From DAOTWA01 sp963702935 (GTDB lineage Bacteria; Chloroflexota; Anaerolineae; Anaerolineales; Anaerolineaceae), in NCBI GenBank assembly GCA_963702935.1, contig OY969772.1, positions 2,852,001-2,916,000 on the forward strand: a stretch of DNA of 64,000 nt, written 5' to 3'. The position numbers and the translations under genes were made by a program. How positions within the stretch are numbered: position 1 is the stretch's first letter; the number at the start of each line of letters is the position of its first letter. The notes below the pieces were generated by a model. The model worked only from the letters and a program-made list of their open reading frames with translations. It did not search any database and was not told where the DNA came from. Below are positions 27,153 to 35,609 of the stretch, one piece after another.

Positions 27153-28037
27153 ATGAAACCCGCCCCGTTCGAGTTCTACGCACCCGCCAGCGTCGCGGAG
27201 GCCCTGGAAACCCTGGCGCAGCTTGGCTATGGCGGCAAGGTGCTGGCCGGCGGGCAGAGCCTCATCCCGGCCATGAATTTTCGCCTGGCGACCCCCGCGG
27301 CCCTGGTGGATCTCAATAATATTGCCGGGCTATCCTTCATCCGCCCGGCGCAGGGTGGAGGAGTGGCCATTGGCGCCATGACGCGCGACAGCCAGGTCGA
27401 GTTCGACGCCGGGGTCGCCCAAACGGCTCCCATGCTCGTCGAGGCCATGCATTCGGTGGCCCACCCGCAGATCCGCAATCGTGGCACGTTTGGCGGCAAT
27501 ATCGCTCACGCCGACCCCACGGCGCAGCTCCCGGCGGTGGTGATCGCCCTGAAGGGCCGCATGCACGTGCAAAGTCAGGCCGCCGAGCGCTGGGTGGAGG
27601 CCGAAGAATTCTTCGTCGGCCCGTTTACTTCGGTATTGGAGCCGGACGAGCTGTTGGTTGAAGTCGCCCTTCCCCCTCTGCCTGTGCGCTGCGGCACGAG
27701 CTACAAACAAGTCGCCCGCCAGAAAGGCGCTCAGGCTCTGGTCGGCGTGGCTGCGTGGGTCACGCTGGACGAGAGCAATCGCTGCCAGGAAGCGCGCATC
27801 GCCCTCTTGAGCGTGGGGGAAACCCCTCTGCTCGCCCGGCAGGCCAATCGTTCCCTGCTCGGCCAGCCGCCCACCCAGGAAGCCATCCGCGCCGCGGCGG
27901 AGCTGGCCGCCAGCGCCGACATCGACCCCGGCGGCGATATCCATTGCTCGGCAGAATTCCGCCGGCACCTCGTCAGGGTTTTGGCGCGGCAATCTTTGAC
28001 CGAAGCCTTTGAGCGCGCCCGGCATTCGGGAGGTTGA
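27153..28037 (+). CDS. Molybdenum hydroxylase FAD-binding subunit (CoxM/XdhB-like)
   Basis: A 294-residue medium subunit of the xanthine-dehydrogenase/CO-dehydrogenase superfamily. The FAD pyrophosphate motif is AGGQSLIPAMNFRL at about residue 32, and the second flavin site is NRGTFGGNIAHADPTAQLPA. A CODH_FAD C-terminal domain follows (RQKGAQALVGVAAWVTL). It passes electrons from the 2Fe-2S subunit to an acceptor. The ATG is 5 bases beyond the upstream stop, and the next gene begins 2 bases after this stop. Confidence 0.95.
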   Translation: MKPAPFEFYAPASVAEALETLAQLGYGGKVLAGGQSLIPAMNFRLATPAALVDLNNIAGLSFIRPAQGGGVAIGAMTRDSQVEFDAGVAQTAPMLVEAMHSVAHPQIRNRGTFGGNIAHADPTAQLPAVVIALKGRMHVQSQAAERWVEAEEFFVGPFTSVLEPDELLVEVALPPLPVRCGTSYKQVARQKGAQALVGVAAWVTLDESNRCQEARIALLSVGETPLLARQANRSLLGQPPTQEAIRAAAELAASADIDPGGDIHCSAEFRRHLVRVLARQSLTEAFERARHSGG

Positions 28038-28038
28038 A

Positions 28039-28524
28039 ATGAGCTCTTTGGTAGACGTAAGCGTGATGGTTAACGGTACCCGCTACGAGCGTTCCGTCGA
28101 GCCTCGCCTGCTGCTGGTGGATTTCATCCGCCACGAGCTGGGCCTTACCGGCACGCACGTGGGCTGCGAGCACGGCGTTTGCGGCTCGTGCACCGTCCTC
28201 TTCGACGGCCAACCGGTGCGTTCCTGCCTGATGTTCGCCGTCCAGGCCGCCGGCCACGAAGTGCGCACCGTGGAGAGCCTGGGCACTCCCGAACATCTGC
28301 ACCCGCTCCAGGAGGCCTTTCAGGAGGCGCACGGCGCCCAGTGTGGTTTCTGCACCCCGGGCATTCTGATGAGCGTGCTTCCCTTCGTGGAGGAGAACGC
28401 CCATCCCTCCGAGGAAGACATCCGCGAAGTCATCGATGGCAATCTTTGCCGTTGCACGGGCTACCAGCACGTCGTTGAGGCCGTCAGGCTCGCATCTGAA
28501 AAGATAGCCGGCCAGGGCGCATAG
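28039..28524 (+). CDS. Molybdenum hydroxylase 2Fe-2S subunit (CoxS/XdhC-like)
   Basis: 161 residues with the plant-type ferredoxin cluster motif CEHGVCGSC plus a downstream cysteine in RSCLMF, and the helical second cluster site CGFCTPG ... CRCTGYQHVV. This is the standard two-cluster small subunit that links molybdopterin and FAD subunits. GGGAGG lies 6-12 bases before ATG 28039. It is flanked by the FAD and Mo subunits in the order M-S-L, typical of CO-dehydrogenase-like three-gene enzymes. Confidence 0.96.
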   Translation: MSSLVDVSVMVNGTRYERSVEPRLLLVDFIRHELGLTGTHVGCEHGVCGSCTVLFDGQPVRSCLMFAVQAAGHEVRTVESLGTPEHLHPLQEAFQEAHGAQCGFCTPGILMSVLPFVEENAHPSEEDIREVIDGNLCRCTGYQHVVEAVRLASEKIAGQGA

Positions 28525-28545
28525 TCGGAAGATCGAGGTGATGTC

Positions 28546-30891
28546 GTGACTGCCAAAGTATTAGGGAAACGTATCCAGAGGAATGAAGATCCCCGTCTAC
28601 TGACCGGGCAGGCCTTGTTCGTGGATGACGTCCAGCTCCCCGGTATGTTGCACGCGGCCTTCCTGCGCAGCGACTACCCCCACGCGCGCATCCACAGCAT
28701 CGACGCCTCTGCGGCGCGCAATCGCCTGGGGGTGGTCGCCGTTTATACGGCTGAAGATATGGGCGACGTATGGCGCCCGGGCCCCTTGCTGGTGCCCGCG
28801 CCGACGGTCATTCCCGGCTGTGTGTTCAATAAATGCACCCAGGTGCCCATGGCCAAAGACAAAATCCGACACCAGGGCGAGCCGCTGGCGGTGGTGATCG
28901 CCGAGAGCCGTTATATCGCCGAGGACGCCCTGGCCGATATCCTGGTCGACCTGGAGCCGCTGGAGGCCGTCGTGGATATGCAGCGCGCCCTGGACCCGGG
29001 CGTGCCCCTCGTGCACGAAAACCTGGGCTCCAACCTGGCCTCTCACGTGCAGCAGGAAAACGGCAATTACGCCGAGGCGCGCGCCCAGGCAGACGTGGTC
29101 GTCGGCGCGCACTTCGTGATCGATCGCGGCATTGCCGGCGCCATGGAAAATCGCGGTTACGTCGCCAATTGGGATTTCAAGAGCCAGCAATTGACCCTGT
29201 GGGCCACCACCCAGGCGCCCATCCCCTTGCGCAACGGCCTGGCCAATATGCTCGGCCTCTCCGAGAACCAGGTGCGCGTGATCGCGCCCTTCGTTGGGGG
29301 CGGCTTTGGCCCCAAGATCATGATGTTCCAGCCTGAAGAGGTTCTGCTCACCTGGTCGACCATGAAGTTGAGGCGCCCCATCAAGTGGATCGAAGACCGC
29401 CAGGAGAATTTCCTGGCCACCACCCAGGAGCGCACCCAGATCCATGACGCCGAGATCGCCCTCACCCAAGACGGAAAGATCCTGGGGGTCAAGGACGTCT
29501 TCCTCCACGACACCGGCGCGTATAACTCTTACGGGCTGACCGTGCCGCTCAATACCCAGACGCACGTCATCAGTCCCTATAAGATCCTCAATTACTATTC
29601 CGAATTTACCGTGGTATTCACCAATCGTATTCTGGTGACCCCGGTACGCGGCGCGGGCCGCACCTACGGCGTGTTCGTCATGGAGCGCTTGATGGATCTG
29701 GCCGCCAAGAAGCTGGGCCTGGATCCCGTCGAGCTGCGCCGCCGCAATCTGGTTCAGCCGGAAGATTTCCCCTATAAGACCGGCATCATCGGGCAGGACT
29801 TCGCCAAGAACGTCCTGGATAGCGGCAATTACCCCGGCGTGCTGGAGAAGGCCGTCCAGGCCATCGACTACGAGAACTTCATTAAAGTGGAGCAGCCTCG
29901 CTTGCGCGCCGAAGGCAAGCACGTGGGCATCGGCCTGGTGTTCTTCACCGAGGGCACCGGCGTCGGCCCGTTTGAAGGTGGGCGGGTCACCGTCCGGAAC
30001 AACGGCAAGGTCACCATGGTGACCGGCGTGGGAACCCAGGGCCAGGGCCACTTTACCTCTTTCGCTCAAATCGTCGCCGAGCAGCTCGGCGTGGACGTTA
30101 AGGACGTGTTCGTGGTGACGGGCGACACCGACCAGTTCCACTGGGGCGCGGGCACCTTTGCCAGCCGCGGAGCCACCGTGGCCGGCAGCGCCATCCATGC
30201 GGCCGCCGGCAACGTGCGCGCCAAGATCCTCAAGCTGGCCAGTAAGGTGCTGGAGGCCCCCGAGGAGGAGCTGGAGCTGGAGGGCGGCCAGGTGCGCGTG
30301 GCGGATATCCCTTCCCGGTCGATCAGCCTGGGCGAGCTGGCCGTCATCGCCAACCCGGCGCGTGGCGCGGTCGAGCCGGGCACTGAGCCTGGCCTCGAAG
30401 CCACGGCTTACTACGGCCCTCCTTACGGAGCCACCGCCAGCGGCGCAGTGGGCATGATCGTGGAGGTGGATACGGAGACTTTCCTGGTCAAGATCAAGCG
30501 TTTCGTGATCGCGCACGACTGCGGCACGGTGGTCAACCCTCTGATCGTCGATGGCCAGATCCACGGCGGCGTCTCGTTGGGCGTGGGCAACTCTTTCTTC
30601 GAGAAGCTGGCCTACGACGAGAGCGGCCAGCTCTTGAACGGCACGCTGAGCGATTATCTCCTGCCCAGGGCCACCGACATGCCCAGGATCGAGATCATTC
30701 ACCAATCCACCCCCTCTCCCCTCAACCCCTTGGGCATCAAGGGTGTGGGCGAAGCCGGGGCCATTCCAACTCCCTCCGCGTTCGTCCAGGCCGTGGAGAA
30801 CGCCCTCCAGGACTACCATGTGGAGATCCTGGAAGCGCCCCTCAGTCCGAACCGCTTGTTTGAGATCGTTCAGTCGGCGCAGCGCTCCTGA
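28546..30891 (+). CDS. Molybdenum hydroxylase large (molybdopterin) subunit
   Basis: 781 residues starting with GTG (MTAKVLGKRIQRNEDPRLLT). It has the aldehyde-oxidase/xanthine-dehydrogenase a/b hammerhead (HAAFLRSDYPHARIHSIDA), the Mo-site loops VGGGFGPKIMMF and RGAGRTYGVFVMERLMD, GVGTQGQGHFTSFAQI, and near the end GIKGVGEAGAIPTPSAF, which contains the catalytic glutamate. The active-site loop of true CO dehydrogenase (AYxCSFR) is absent, so CO oxidation is unlikely; an N-heterocycle, purine or aldehyde is more probable. Neighbouring NCS2 permease and cyclases support a nitrogen heterocycle. Confidence 0.93.
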   Translation: MTAKVLGKRIQRNEDPRLLTGQALFVDDVQLPGMLHAAFLRSDYPHARIHSIDASAARNRLGVVAVYTAEDMGDVWRPGPLLVPAPTVIPGCVFNKCTQVPMAKDKIRHQGEPLAVVIAESRYIAEDALADILVDLEPLEAVVDMQRALDPGVPLVHENLGSNLASHVQQENGNYAEARAQADVVVGAHFVIDRGIAGAMENRGYVANWDFKSQQLTLWATTQAPIPLRNGLANMLGLSENQVRVIAPFVGGGFGPKIMMFQPEEVLLTWSTMKLRRPIKWIEDRQENFLATTQERTQIHDAEIALTQDGKILGVKDVFLHDTGAYNSYGLTVPLNTQTHVISPYKILNYYSEFTVVFTNRILVTPVRGAGRTYGVFVMERLMDLAAKKLGLDPVELRRRNLVQPEDFPYKTGIIGQDFAKNVLDSGNYPGVLEKAVQAIDYENFIKVEQPRLRAEGKHVGIGLVFFTEGTGVGPFEGGRVTVRNNGKVTMVTGVGTQGQGHFTSFAQIVAEQLGVDVKDVFVVTGDTDQFHWGAGTFASRGATVAGSAIHAAAGNVRAKILKLASKVLEAPEEELELEGGQVRVADIPSRSISLGELAVIANPARGAVEPGTEPGLEATAYYGPPYGATASGAVGMIVEVDTETFLVKIKRFVIAHDCGTVVNPLIVDGQIHGGVSLGVGNSFFEKLAYDESGQLLNGTLSDYLLPRATDMPRIEIIHQSTPSPLNPLGIKGVGEAGAIPTPSAFVQAVENALQDYHVEILEAPLSPNRLFEIVQSAQRS

Positions 30892-30961
30892 AGCCCGGCG
30901 CGCATCCGCTTGGAGAACCACAAGTCGAGAAGTCTAATCAACCCCAGGAGGAAGTACTCCC

Positions 30962-31591
30962 ATGAAGCTCGAAGGCGAATACCTGTTTAACGGACCTCGT
31001 GAAGCCGTATGGACGATCGTGCGAGACCCGGACGTGCTGGCCACCTGCCTGCCGGGCACGCAGAAGTTGACCAGGGTCAATGACAACGAGTATGAAGGCG
31101 TGATCAACGTCCGCATCGGGCCGGTATCGGGCGTTTTTAGCGGTAAGCTGGTCATCTCTGACGAAGTGCCCCCTGAAAGCTGCACTCTCTCCGTGGAGGG
31201 CAGGGGCGCGCCCGGTTTCGCCAAAGGCGTGGGGAATGTCCACCTGCTCGAGCGAGCAGGCCCTCAGACGCTCTTGAGCTATGATGGCGAGCTGCAAATT
31301 GGCGGGAAACTGGCGAGTGTCGGCCAACGCCTGCTGGACAGTGTGAGCAAGAGCATGATCCGGCAGGGGCTGGAATCCTTAGAAAAAGCATTGGAGGCGC
31401 GTATGGGAGCAGAAGAAGGCAAGGAAGTCGAATTCAAGGCCCCTACCGAAGCCGACATGGCCAAAGAAGTGGTCAAGGACGTGGCCGGCGGCGTCACCTC
31501 GATTGCCGAGGTGCGCATGTTGATGTACGTGGTGCCCATGGCGATCCTGTTCGCCCTGTTTGCATTCTTCATTTCCCGTTGTGGAGGGTAA
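30962..31591 (+). CDS. CoxG-like SRPBCC protein with C-terminal membrane anchor
   Basis: A 209-residue protein. Residues 1-145 form the CoxG/SRPBCC fold (MKLEGEYLFNGPREAVW, ATCLPGTQKLTRVNDNEYEG, LSYDGELQIGGKLASVGQRL). A linker follows, then one C-terminal transmembrane helix (VVPMAILFALFAFFISRCGG). In carboxydotrophs CoxG helps recruit CO dehydrogenase to the membrane. Here it follows the large subunit by 70 bases with a strong AGGAGG. Inference: it anchors this hydroxylase to the cytoplasmic membrane and so to the respiratory chain. Confidence 0.88.
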   Translation: MKLEGEYLFNGPREAVWTIVRDPDVLATCLPGTQKLTRVNDNEYEGVINVRIGPVSGVFSGKLVISDEVPPESCTLSVEGRGAPGFAKGVGNVHLLERAGPQTLLSYDGELQIGGKLASVGQRLLDSVSKSMIRQGLESLEKALEARMGAEEGKEVEFKAPTEADMAKEVVKDVAGGVTSIAEVRMLMYVVPMAILFALFAFFISRCGG

Positions 31592-31616
31592 CCATTCTTT
31601 TATTGACATCACTTGT

Positions 31617-31672
31617 CCTGGAGGTTACGTCCCGGCCGGGATTTTACTAGCCCATCCGGCCGGGCCTCCAGG
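31617..31672 (+). promoter_or_regulatory. Structured leader upstream of the NCS2 permease
   Basis: An 8-bp outer stem, CCTGGAGG (31617-31624) with CCTCCAGG (31665-31672), and a 9-bp inner stem, CCCGGCCGG (31631-31639) with CCGGCCGGG (31656-31664), are joined by a one-sided six-base bulge TTACGT and close a 16-base loop. Both stems are perfect. It sits in the 216-base gap before the permease and no U-tract follows, so it is not a plain terminator. Ligand sensing is only a possibility. Confidence 0.5.
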
Positions 31673-31807
31673 AGGAAGGGAGGTGTACCGGAGAAAGGCA
31701 CTGAGGAACAACTCCGAGCGTTTCATGCCCGAAGCTGGGTAGCTCCTTTATCCACTCATCCAATCGAGATAATCAAACTACTACCTATCAAGGAAGGAAG
31801 GCTAATT

Positions 31808-33238
31808 ATGGCCACTGCCACCGCAAAAGCAGAAAAGTCCGCGCCCGTTGTGGTCGGATACTTGCCGAACGATACTCCCCCCTTCGGCAGAATGCTCCTG
31901 CTTGGTCTGCAACACGTGTTGACCATGTTCCCGGCTACGGTGTTGTGCGCTCAGCTCATGGGCTTTCCTGTGAGCACCGTCCTCACCGTCACCGGCCTGG
32001 GCACGATTGCAGCTCTGCTGGGGTCGAAGTTTAGCATGGGGAAATACATTCCTCTGTACTACGGTTCCAGCTTCAGCTACATTGCAGCCGTGACAGCCAT
32101 CACCAAGGCCCAGTTTGGTATTCCCGCTGACCCCCACCTGCTTTCTATCGTGCAGGCCGGCTTCCTGGCCACGGGCGTGATCAACGTCGTCGTGGGCCTG
32201 TTGATCCGCATCGCCGGCGGAAAGGAATCCGTCGATAAGATCCTGCCCCCGGTCGTCACCGGCTCGGTGGCCTGCACCATCGGTATTGGCCTGGGCGCTT
32301 CTGCGCTGAACAATGCCAGCGGCTACGTCGCCGGCATCACCGCCGGCGCCCTGAACTGGTGGGCGGTCGCATTGATCACCCTGTTCGCCTCTATCGCCTT
32401 CTCGGTCTATTTGCAGGGTAAGGGCTTTCTGGGCATGCTGCCCATCCTGTTTGGCGCTATCGTCGGATACGTGGCCGCGATTCCCTTCGGCCTGTCGAAT
32501 TTCGCCATGATCGGACAATCGGCCCTGATCCGCGCTCCGCAATTTACCTTCCCTGTGTTCAATGATCCGCTAACGCTGACCGTCATCTTTGGCGTAGGCG
32601 TCATGGCCATCGCCACCATTCCGGAGTCCACCGCGCACCTGTATCAGATCAGCCTGTACGTCGACCACCTGGCCGACGAGCAGGGCCGCGAGAAGTTCGG
32701 CTTGAGCAAGTACATCGGCCTGAACCTGATGCTGGACGGCTTCGATGACATCATCAACGGGATCTTCGGCAGCACCGCCGGCACCAACTACGGCGAGAAC
32801 AACTCGCTGATGGTGATCTCCCGCAACTACTCCGGCCCGGCCCTGCTGACCGCCGGCGCGATCGCCATCATCATGGGCTTCATCGGCCCGCTGGCCGACG
32901 TGATCCAGAGCATCCCTACGGCGGTGGGCGGCGGCCTGTCCATCTACCTGTTCGGGGTCATCGGCATGCAGGGTATTGCCCTCATGATCTCCGAGAAGGT
33001 CAACCTGTTTGATCCCCGCCAGCTCGCCATCGGCGCGATCATTCTCATCGTCGGCATCGGCGGCAACATCGGTTACTCCGGCGGTTTCCTGCCCTTCCCC
33101 ATCCTGCAGGGTCTCTTCCCCCAGGGGCTGCCTGCCATCGCCACCGGCGCTGTCTTGGGCATCCTGCTCAACCTGGTCTTCGTCATCTTCAAGCCAGCCT
33201 ATGAACGCGGGGCGGTCGAAGCCTCTGTCGGCGACTGA
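31808..33238 (+). CDS. NCS2-family nucleobase permease (uracil/xanthine type)
   Basis: A 476-residue protein with about 14 hydrophobic segments. NCS2 signatures are LGLQHVLTMFPATVLCAQLM (TM1 Q-H motif), SSFSYIAAVTAI (TM3), PESTAHLYQISLYVDHL with the conserved substrate-site glutamate (TM8), and GSTAGTNYGENNSLMVISRNYSG (TM10), closest to the UraA-like signature GTTYGEN. It would be a proton-coupled importer of uracil, xanthine, uric acid or a related ring. ATG 31808 is supported by AAGGAAGGAAG; an in-frame upstream extension would run through the structured leader. Context with the Mo hydroxylase favours a purine-like substrate. Confidence 0.92.
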   Translation: MATATAKAEKSAPVVVGYLPNDTPPFGRMLLLGLQHVLTMFPATVLCAQLMGFPVSTVLTVTGLGTIAALLGSKFSMGKYIPLYYGSSFSYIAAVTAITKAQFGIPADPHLLSIVQAGFLATGVINVVVGLLIRIAGGKESVDKILPPVVTGSVACTIGIGLGASALNNASGYVAGITAGALNWWAVALITLFASIAFSVYLQGKGFLGMLPILFGAIVGYVAAIPFGLSNFAMIGQSALIRAPQFTFPVFNDPLTLTVIFGVGVMAIATIPESTAHLYQISLYVDHLADEQGREKFGLSKYIGLNLMLDGFDDIINGIFGSTAGTNYGENNSLMVISRNYSGPALLTAGAIAIIMGFIGPLADVIQSIPTAVGGGLSIYLFGVIGMQGIALMISEKVNLFDPRQLAIGAIILIVGIGGNIGYSGGFLPFPILQGLFPQGLPAIATGAVLGILLNLVFVIFKPAYERGAVEASVGD

Positions 33239-33300
33239 CCGGGCATCAATCGTTGGAGTCCGACCCGCTTCAGGATTGTTGAAACGCAGTTGAGTTCGGT

Positions 33301-33332
33301 CGGCTCCCGGTGCCTTCAGGCATCGGGAGCCG
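33301..33332. terminator. Hairpin after the NCS2 permease
   Basis: CGGCTCCCGGTGCC (33301-33314) pairs with GGCATCGGGAGCCG (33319-33332) through one G-T pair around the loop TTCA. No T-run follows, so it may be a stabilising or factor-dependent site between the permease and the NmrA gene. Confidence 0.55.
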
Positions 33333-33379
33333 GGTAGAATCGCTCGACCGGATTCTGATTACGGAAGGGAAAAAACCTT

Positions 33380-34246
33380 ATGATCCTCGTCACCGGCGCA
33401 GCCGGAAAAACCGGCAGGGCGGTAGTTCGCGCCCTGGCCGCCAGGGGAGCGCGCATCCGCGCCCTGGTGCACCGGGTTGATCAGATCGCCGCGCTAAAGA
33501 CCTTGGGCGCAAGCGAGGGGATCGCCGGCGATATGCGCATCCCGGCCACCTTGAGTCAGGCGGTGCAGGGTGTCCAGGCCATTTACCACATCTGCCCCAA
33601 CGTCAGCCCGGACGAGCTTCACACCGGCAAGTATATCCTCATCGCCGCCCGGTCTGCCGGCGTCGAGCATTTTGTCTATCATTCGGTATTGCATCCCCAG
33701 GCAGAAGCCATGCCCCATCACTGGCAGAAGCTGCGCGTGGAAGAACAGCTTTACGTGTCGGGCCTCCCTTACACCATCTTGCAGCCAACCGTTTACATGC
33801 AAAACGTGCTGGCGAGCTGGAGCAGGATCACCGTGGAAGGGATTTACCCCGTGCCCTACGAGGTGGAGACGCGCTTGAGCCTGGTAGACCTGGAAGACGT
33901 CGCTGAGGCCGCCGCTTTGGTCTTGACCGGGCCGGGCCACCTGGGCGCGACCTACGAGTTGGTCGGCGCGCTGGCGCTCACGCAGGTGGAAGTGGCTGCC
34001 TCTCTGGCTCAGGCGCTGGGCCGGCCCGTCAGGGCCGAGGAGATTTCCCGCCTGGTGTGGGAGCAGGGGGTGCGCGCCGCCGGCATGGGGGAGTACGCCG
34101 TGGCCACCCTGCTGAAGATGTTCCAGTATTACGAGCGCTACGGCTTCGAAGGCAATCCTAACGTGCTCGCCTGGCTGTTGGGTCGCCCGCCGACCAGCTT
34201 GGCGGCTTTCTTGGAGCGCAGCGCGCGAGAATACAAGCCTGCCTGA
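33380..34246 (+). CDS. NmrA-family NAD(P)-binding protein
   Basis: A 288-residue atypical short-chain dehydrogenase fold: the Rossmann glycine motif VTGAAGKTGRAVVRAL at residues 4-19, GVEHFVYHSVLHP, and LPYTILQPTVYMQNVL. The Tyr-x3-Lys catalytic pair is replaced by HHWQKLRVEE, as in NmrA redox sensors and NAD(P)H-dependent quinone or azo reductases. AGGGAAAAAAC precedes the ATG. It trails the permease by about 140 bases and may be the last gene of the island. Sensor versus reductase cannot be decided from sequence. Confidence 0.85.
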   Translation: MILVTGAAGKTGRAVVRALAARGARIRALVHRVDQIAALKTLGASEGIAGDMRIPATLSQAVQGVQAIYHICPNVSPDELHTGKYILIAARSAGVEHFVYHSVLHPQAEAMPHHWQKLRVEEQLYVSGLPYTILQPTVYMQNVLASWSRITVEGIYPVPYEVETRLSLVDLEDVAEAAALVLTGPGHLGATYELVGALALTQVEVAASLAQALGRPVRAEEISRLVWEQGVRAAGMGEYAVATLLKMFQYYERYGFEGNPNVLAWLLGRPPTSLAAFLERSAREYKPA

Positions 34247-34280
34247 GCGGTGACGGCGTGAGCTGAGTGGAAGGAAAGCC

Positions 34281-34948
34281 TCAGCCGTGTTTGAGACTGG
34301 CGGCGAGCTGCCCCACCTGGGAAGCGTGCACCACCGCTAAAAGCTCATCCGCCGGTTCCAGGAGGGTATCTCCATGGGGGATGACCAGCTTTCCCTTGCG
34401 GATGATGGCGGCGATCACACATTCGACCGGGATGGCTAATTCGGAGAGCCGCCTCCCCACCGCGATGGAGTTGGGGGTGCACTTTCTCTTCCACGACGGA
34501 ATATTCGCCTTTGCGCAGCTTCAGCAGGGTCATCATATCGCCCAGGGACATTTCTTCGGCGATCAGGTGGGCAAAGATCTCGGCCTGATTTAAGGCTACG
34601 TCCACACCCATTTCGCCGGTGAACAGCCAGGCATTTTTGGGGTTGTTCACCCTGGCGATGACCCTGGGTGTGTTGAATTCAAAGCGCGCCAGGGTGGCGA
34701 TGACCAGGTTGGCCTCGTCTTCTCCGGTAACTGCCGCCAGCACGTGCGCGTGGTGAATCCCGGCCGATTTCGAGTACGCTGGGCGAGCTGCCGTCGCCGG
34801 CGACGATCACCTCCGGGGGAATCTCTTGCTTCAGCCGTTCCAGCACGGCCTGTCTTTCTTCGACGATGCGCACCTCGTGGCCTTCGTTCAGCAAGCCGGC
34901 GGCTAACTGCGACCCCGTTTTTCCTCCACCTACGATAATCACGAACAT
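34281..34948 (-). CDS. TrkA/KtrA-like RCK protein, second copy (two frame breaks)
   Basis: About 221 residues if single bases near 34768 and 34473 are skipped. An RCK_N Rossmann domain begins MFVIIVGGGKTGSQLAAGLL with acidic VEERQ closing the NAD site. It continues across the first break (VLE, then SAGIHHAHVLAAVTGEDEAN) into an RCK_C domain ending GDTLLEPADELLAVVHASQV. Both breaks are one-base skips (GAA-A-TCG and CCC-C-AAC). It is the last gene of the K+ island, 13 bases behind its paralogue. Such proteins gate Trk/Ktr channels by NAD(H), ATP/ADP or c-di-AMP. Confidence 0.82.
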
Positions 34949-34961
34949 GGCTTTACCCTTT

Positions 34962-35609
34962 TCAGATGTTCAACAAGGCTTCCAGGCGGCGCATAGCCGA
35001 AGCCAGCACCATCACGTGGACGAAATCACCGCTATGGAATTCTGTGCCCGAAGAGGGCACCAGGGCCTCTCCGTCGCGGGTGATCACACACACGTTGATC
35101 TCTCCCGGAACGCTGAGCTGGTCGACTGTGTGGCCTTCCAACTGCGCCGGGATCTCTAGCGTGACCAGCGCCACTTCCCCTTTCCCAAAGGACAGGATGG
35201 GGTCGAGATTGGTGTGGGCGATGACCTCATAGATGCGCTCGGCGCCCCAGGCGGTCATCGAGATGGTGACCAATCCCAGCCGCCGGTAGATTTCTGCCCG
35301 CCGTGGATCGTACAACCGGGTAACCACCCTGGGCACGTGGAAGATATTCCTGGCGATGCGGGCAGCCACGATATTGGCATTATCTGAAGGGCTGGTGGCT
35401 GCAAATGCATCCGCATTTTCGACCCCGGCCTGCATCAGGATCTGCCGGTCGAAGCCTACGCCGCGCACCTTCTTCCCTGCAAAGTCGACGCCCAGGCGGT
35501 CGAGCGCGCCTTGATCCTGGTCGATGACCGTCACGTCATGGCCCTCACGATCCAACAGCCGCGCCAGTTGTTCGCCGACCCGCCCGCAGCCCATCACGAT
35601 GATTTTCAT
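34962..35609 (-). CDS. TrkA/KtrA-like RCK protein, first copy
   Basis: A 215-residue intact protein with an RCK_N domain (MKIIVMGCGRVGEQLARLLD, VTVIDQDQ, ATSPSDNANIVAARIAR) and an RCK_C domain from about residue 135 (EIPAQLEGHTVDQLSVPGE, FHSGDFVHVMVLASAM). Its start overlaps the stop of the P-type ATPase gene by 4 bases (ATGA), which couples their translation. No TrkH/KtrB pore gene is present, so its membrane target is either elsewhere in the genome or one of the adjacent transporters. Confidence 0.92.
   Translation of the reverse strand: MKIIVMGCGRVGEQLARLLDREGHDVTVIDQDQGALDRLGVDFAGKKVRGVGFDRQILMQAGVENADAFAATSPSDNANIVAARIARNIFHVPRVVTRLYDPRRAEIYRRLGLVTISMTAWGAERIYEVIAHTNLDPILSFGKGEVALVTLEIPAQLEGHTVDQLSVPGEINVCVITRDGEALVPSSGTEFHSGDFVHVMVLASAMRRLEALLNI

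Noticed and set aside
28546..30891. Calling the molybdenum enzyme a CO dehydrogenase
   Set aside because: Subunit order and CoxG-like neighbour resemble the cox cluster, but the AYxCSFR loop that holds the Cu-binding cysteine is missing and no coxDEF-type accessory genes are present.
28597..30921. A 774-codon open frame opposite the molybdenum subunit gene
   Set aside because: It is the antisense shadow of a GC-rich gene with strong codon bias. Its translation shows no domain, is rich in His/Gly/Asp from reverse-complemented common codons, and has no ribosome-binding site. The plus-strand protein has clear family motifs.
31592..31807. A known purine or molybdenum-cofactor riboswitch before the NCS2 permease
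   Set aside because: The conserved cores of those classes are not present. Only a generic strong two-stem hairpin is seen, so it is listed as an unclassified structure.
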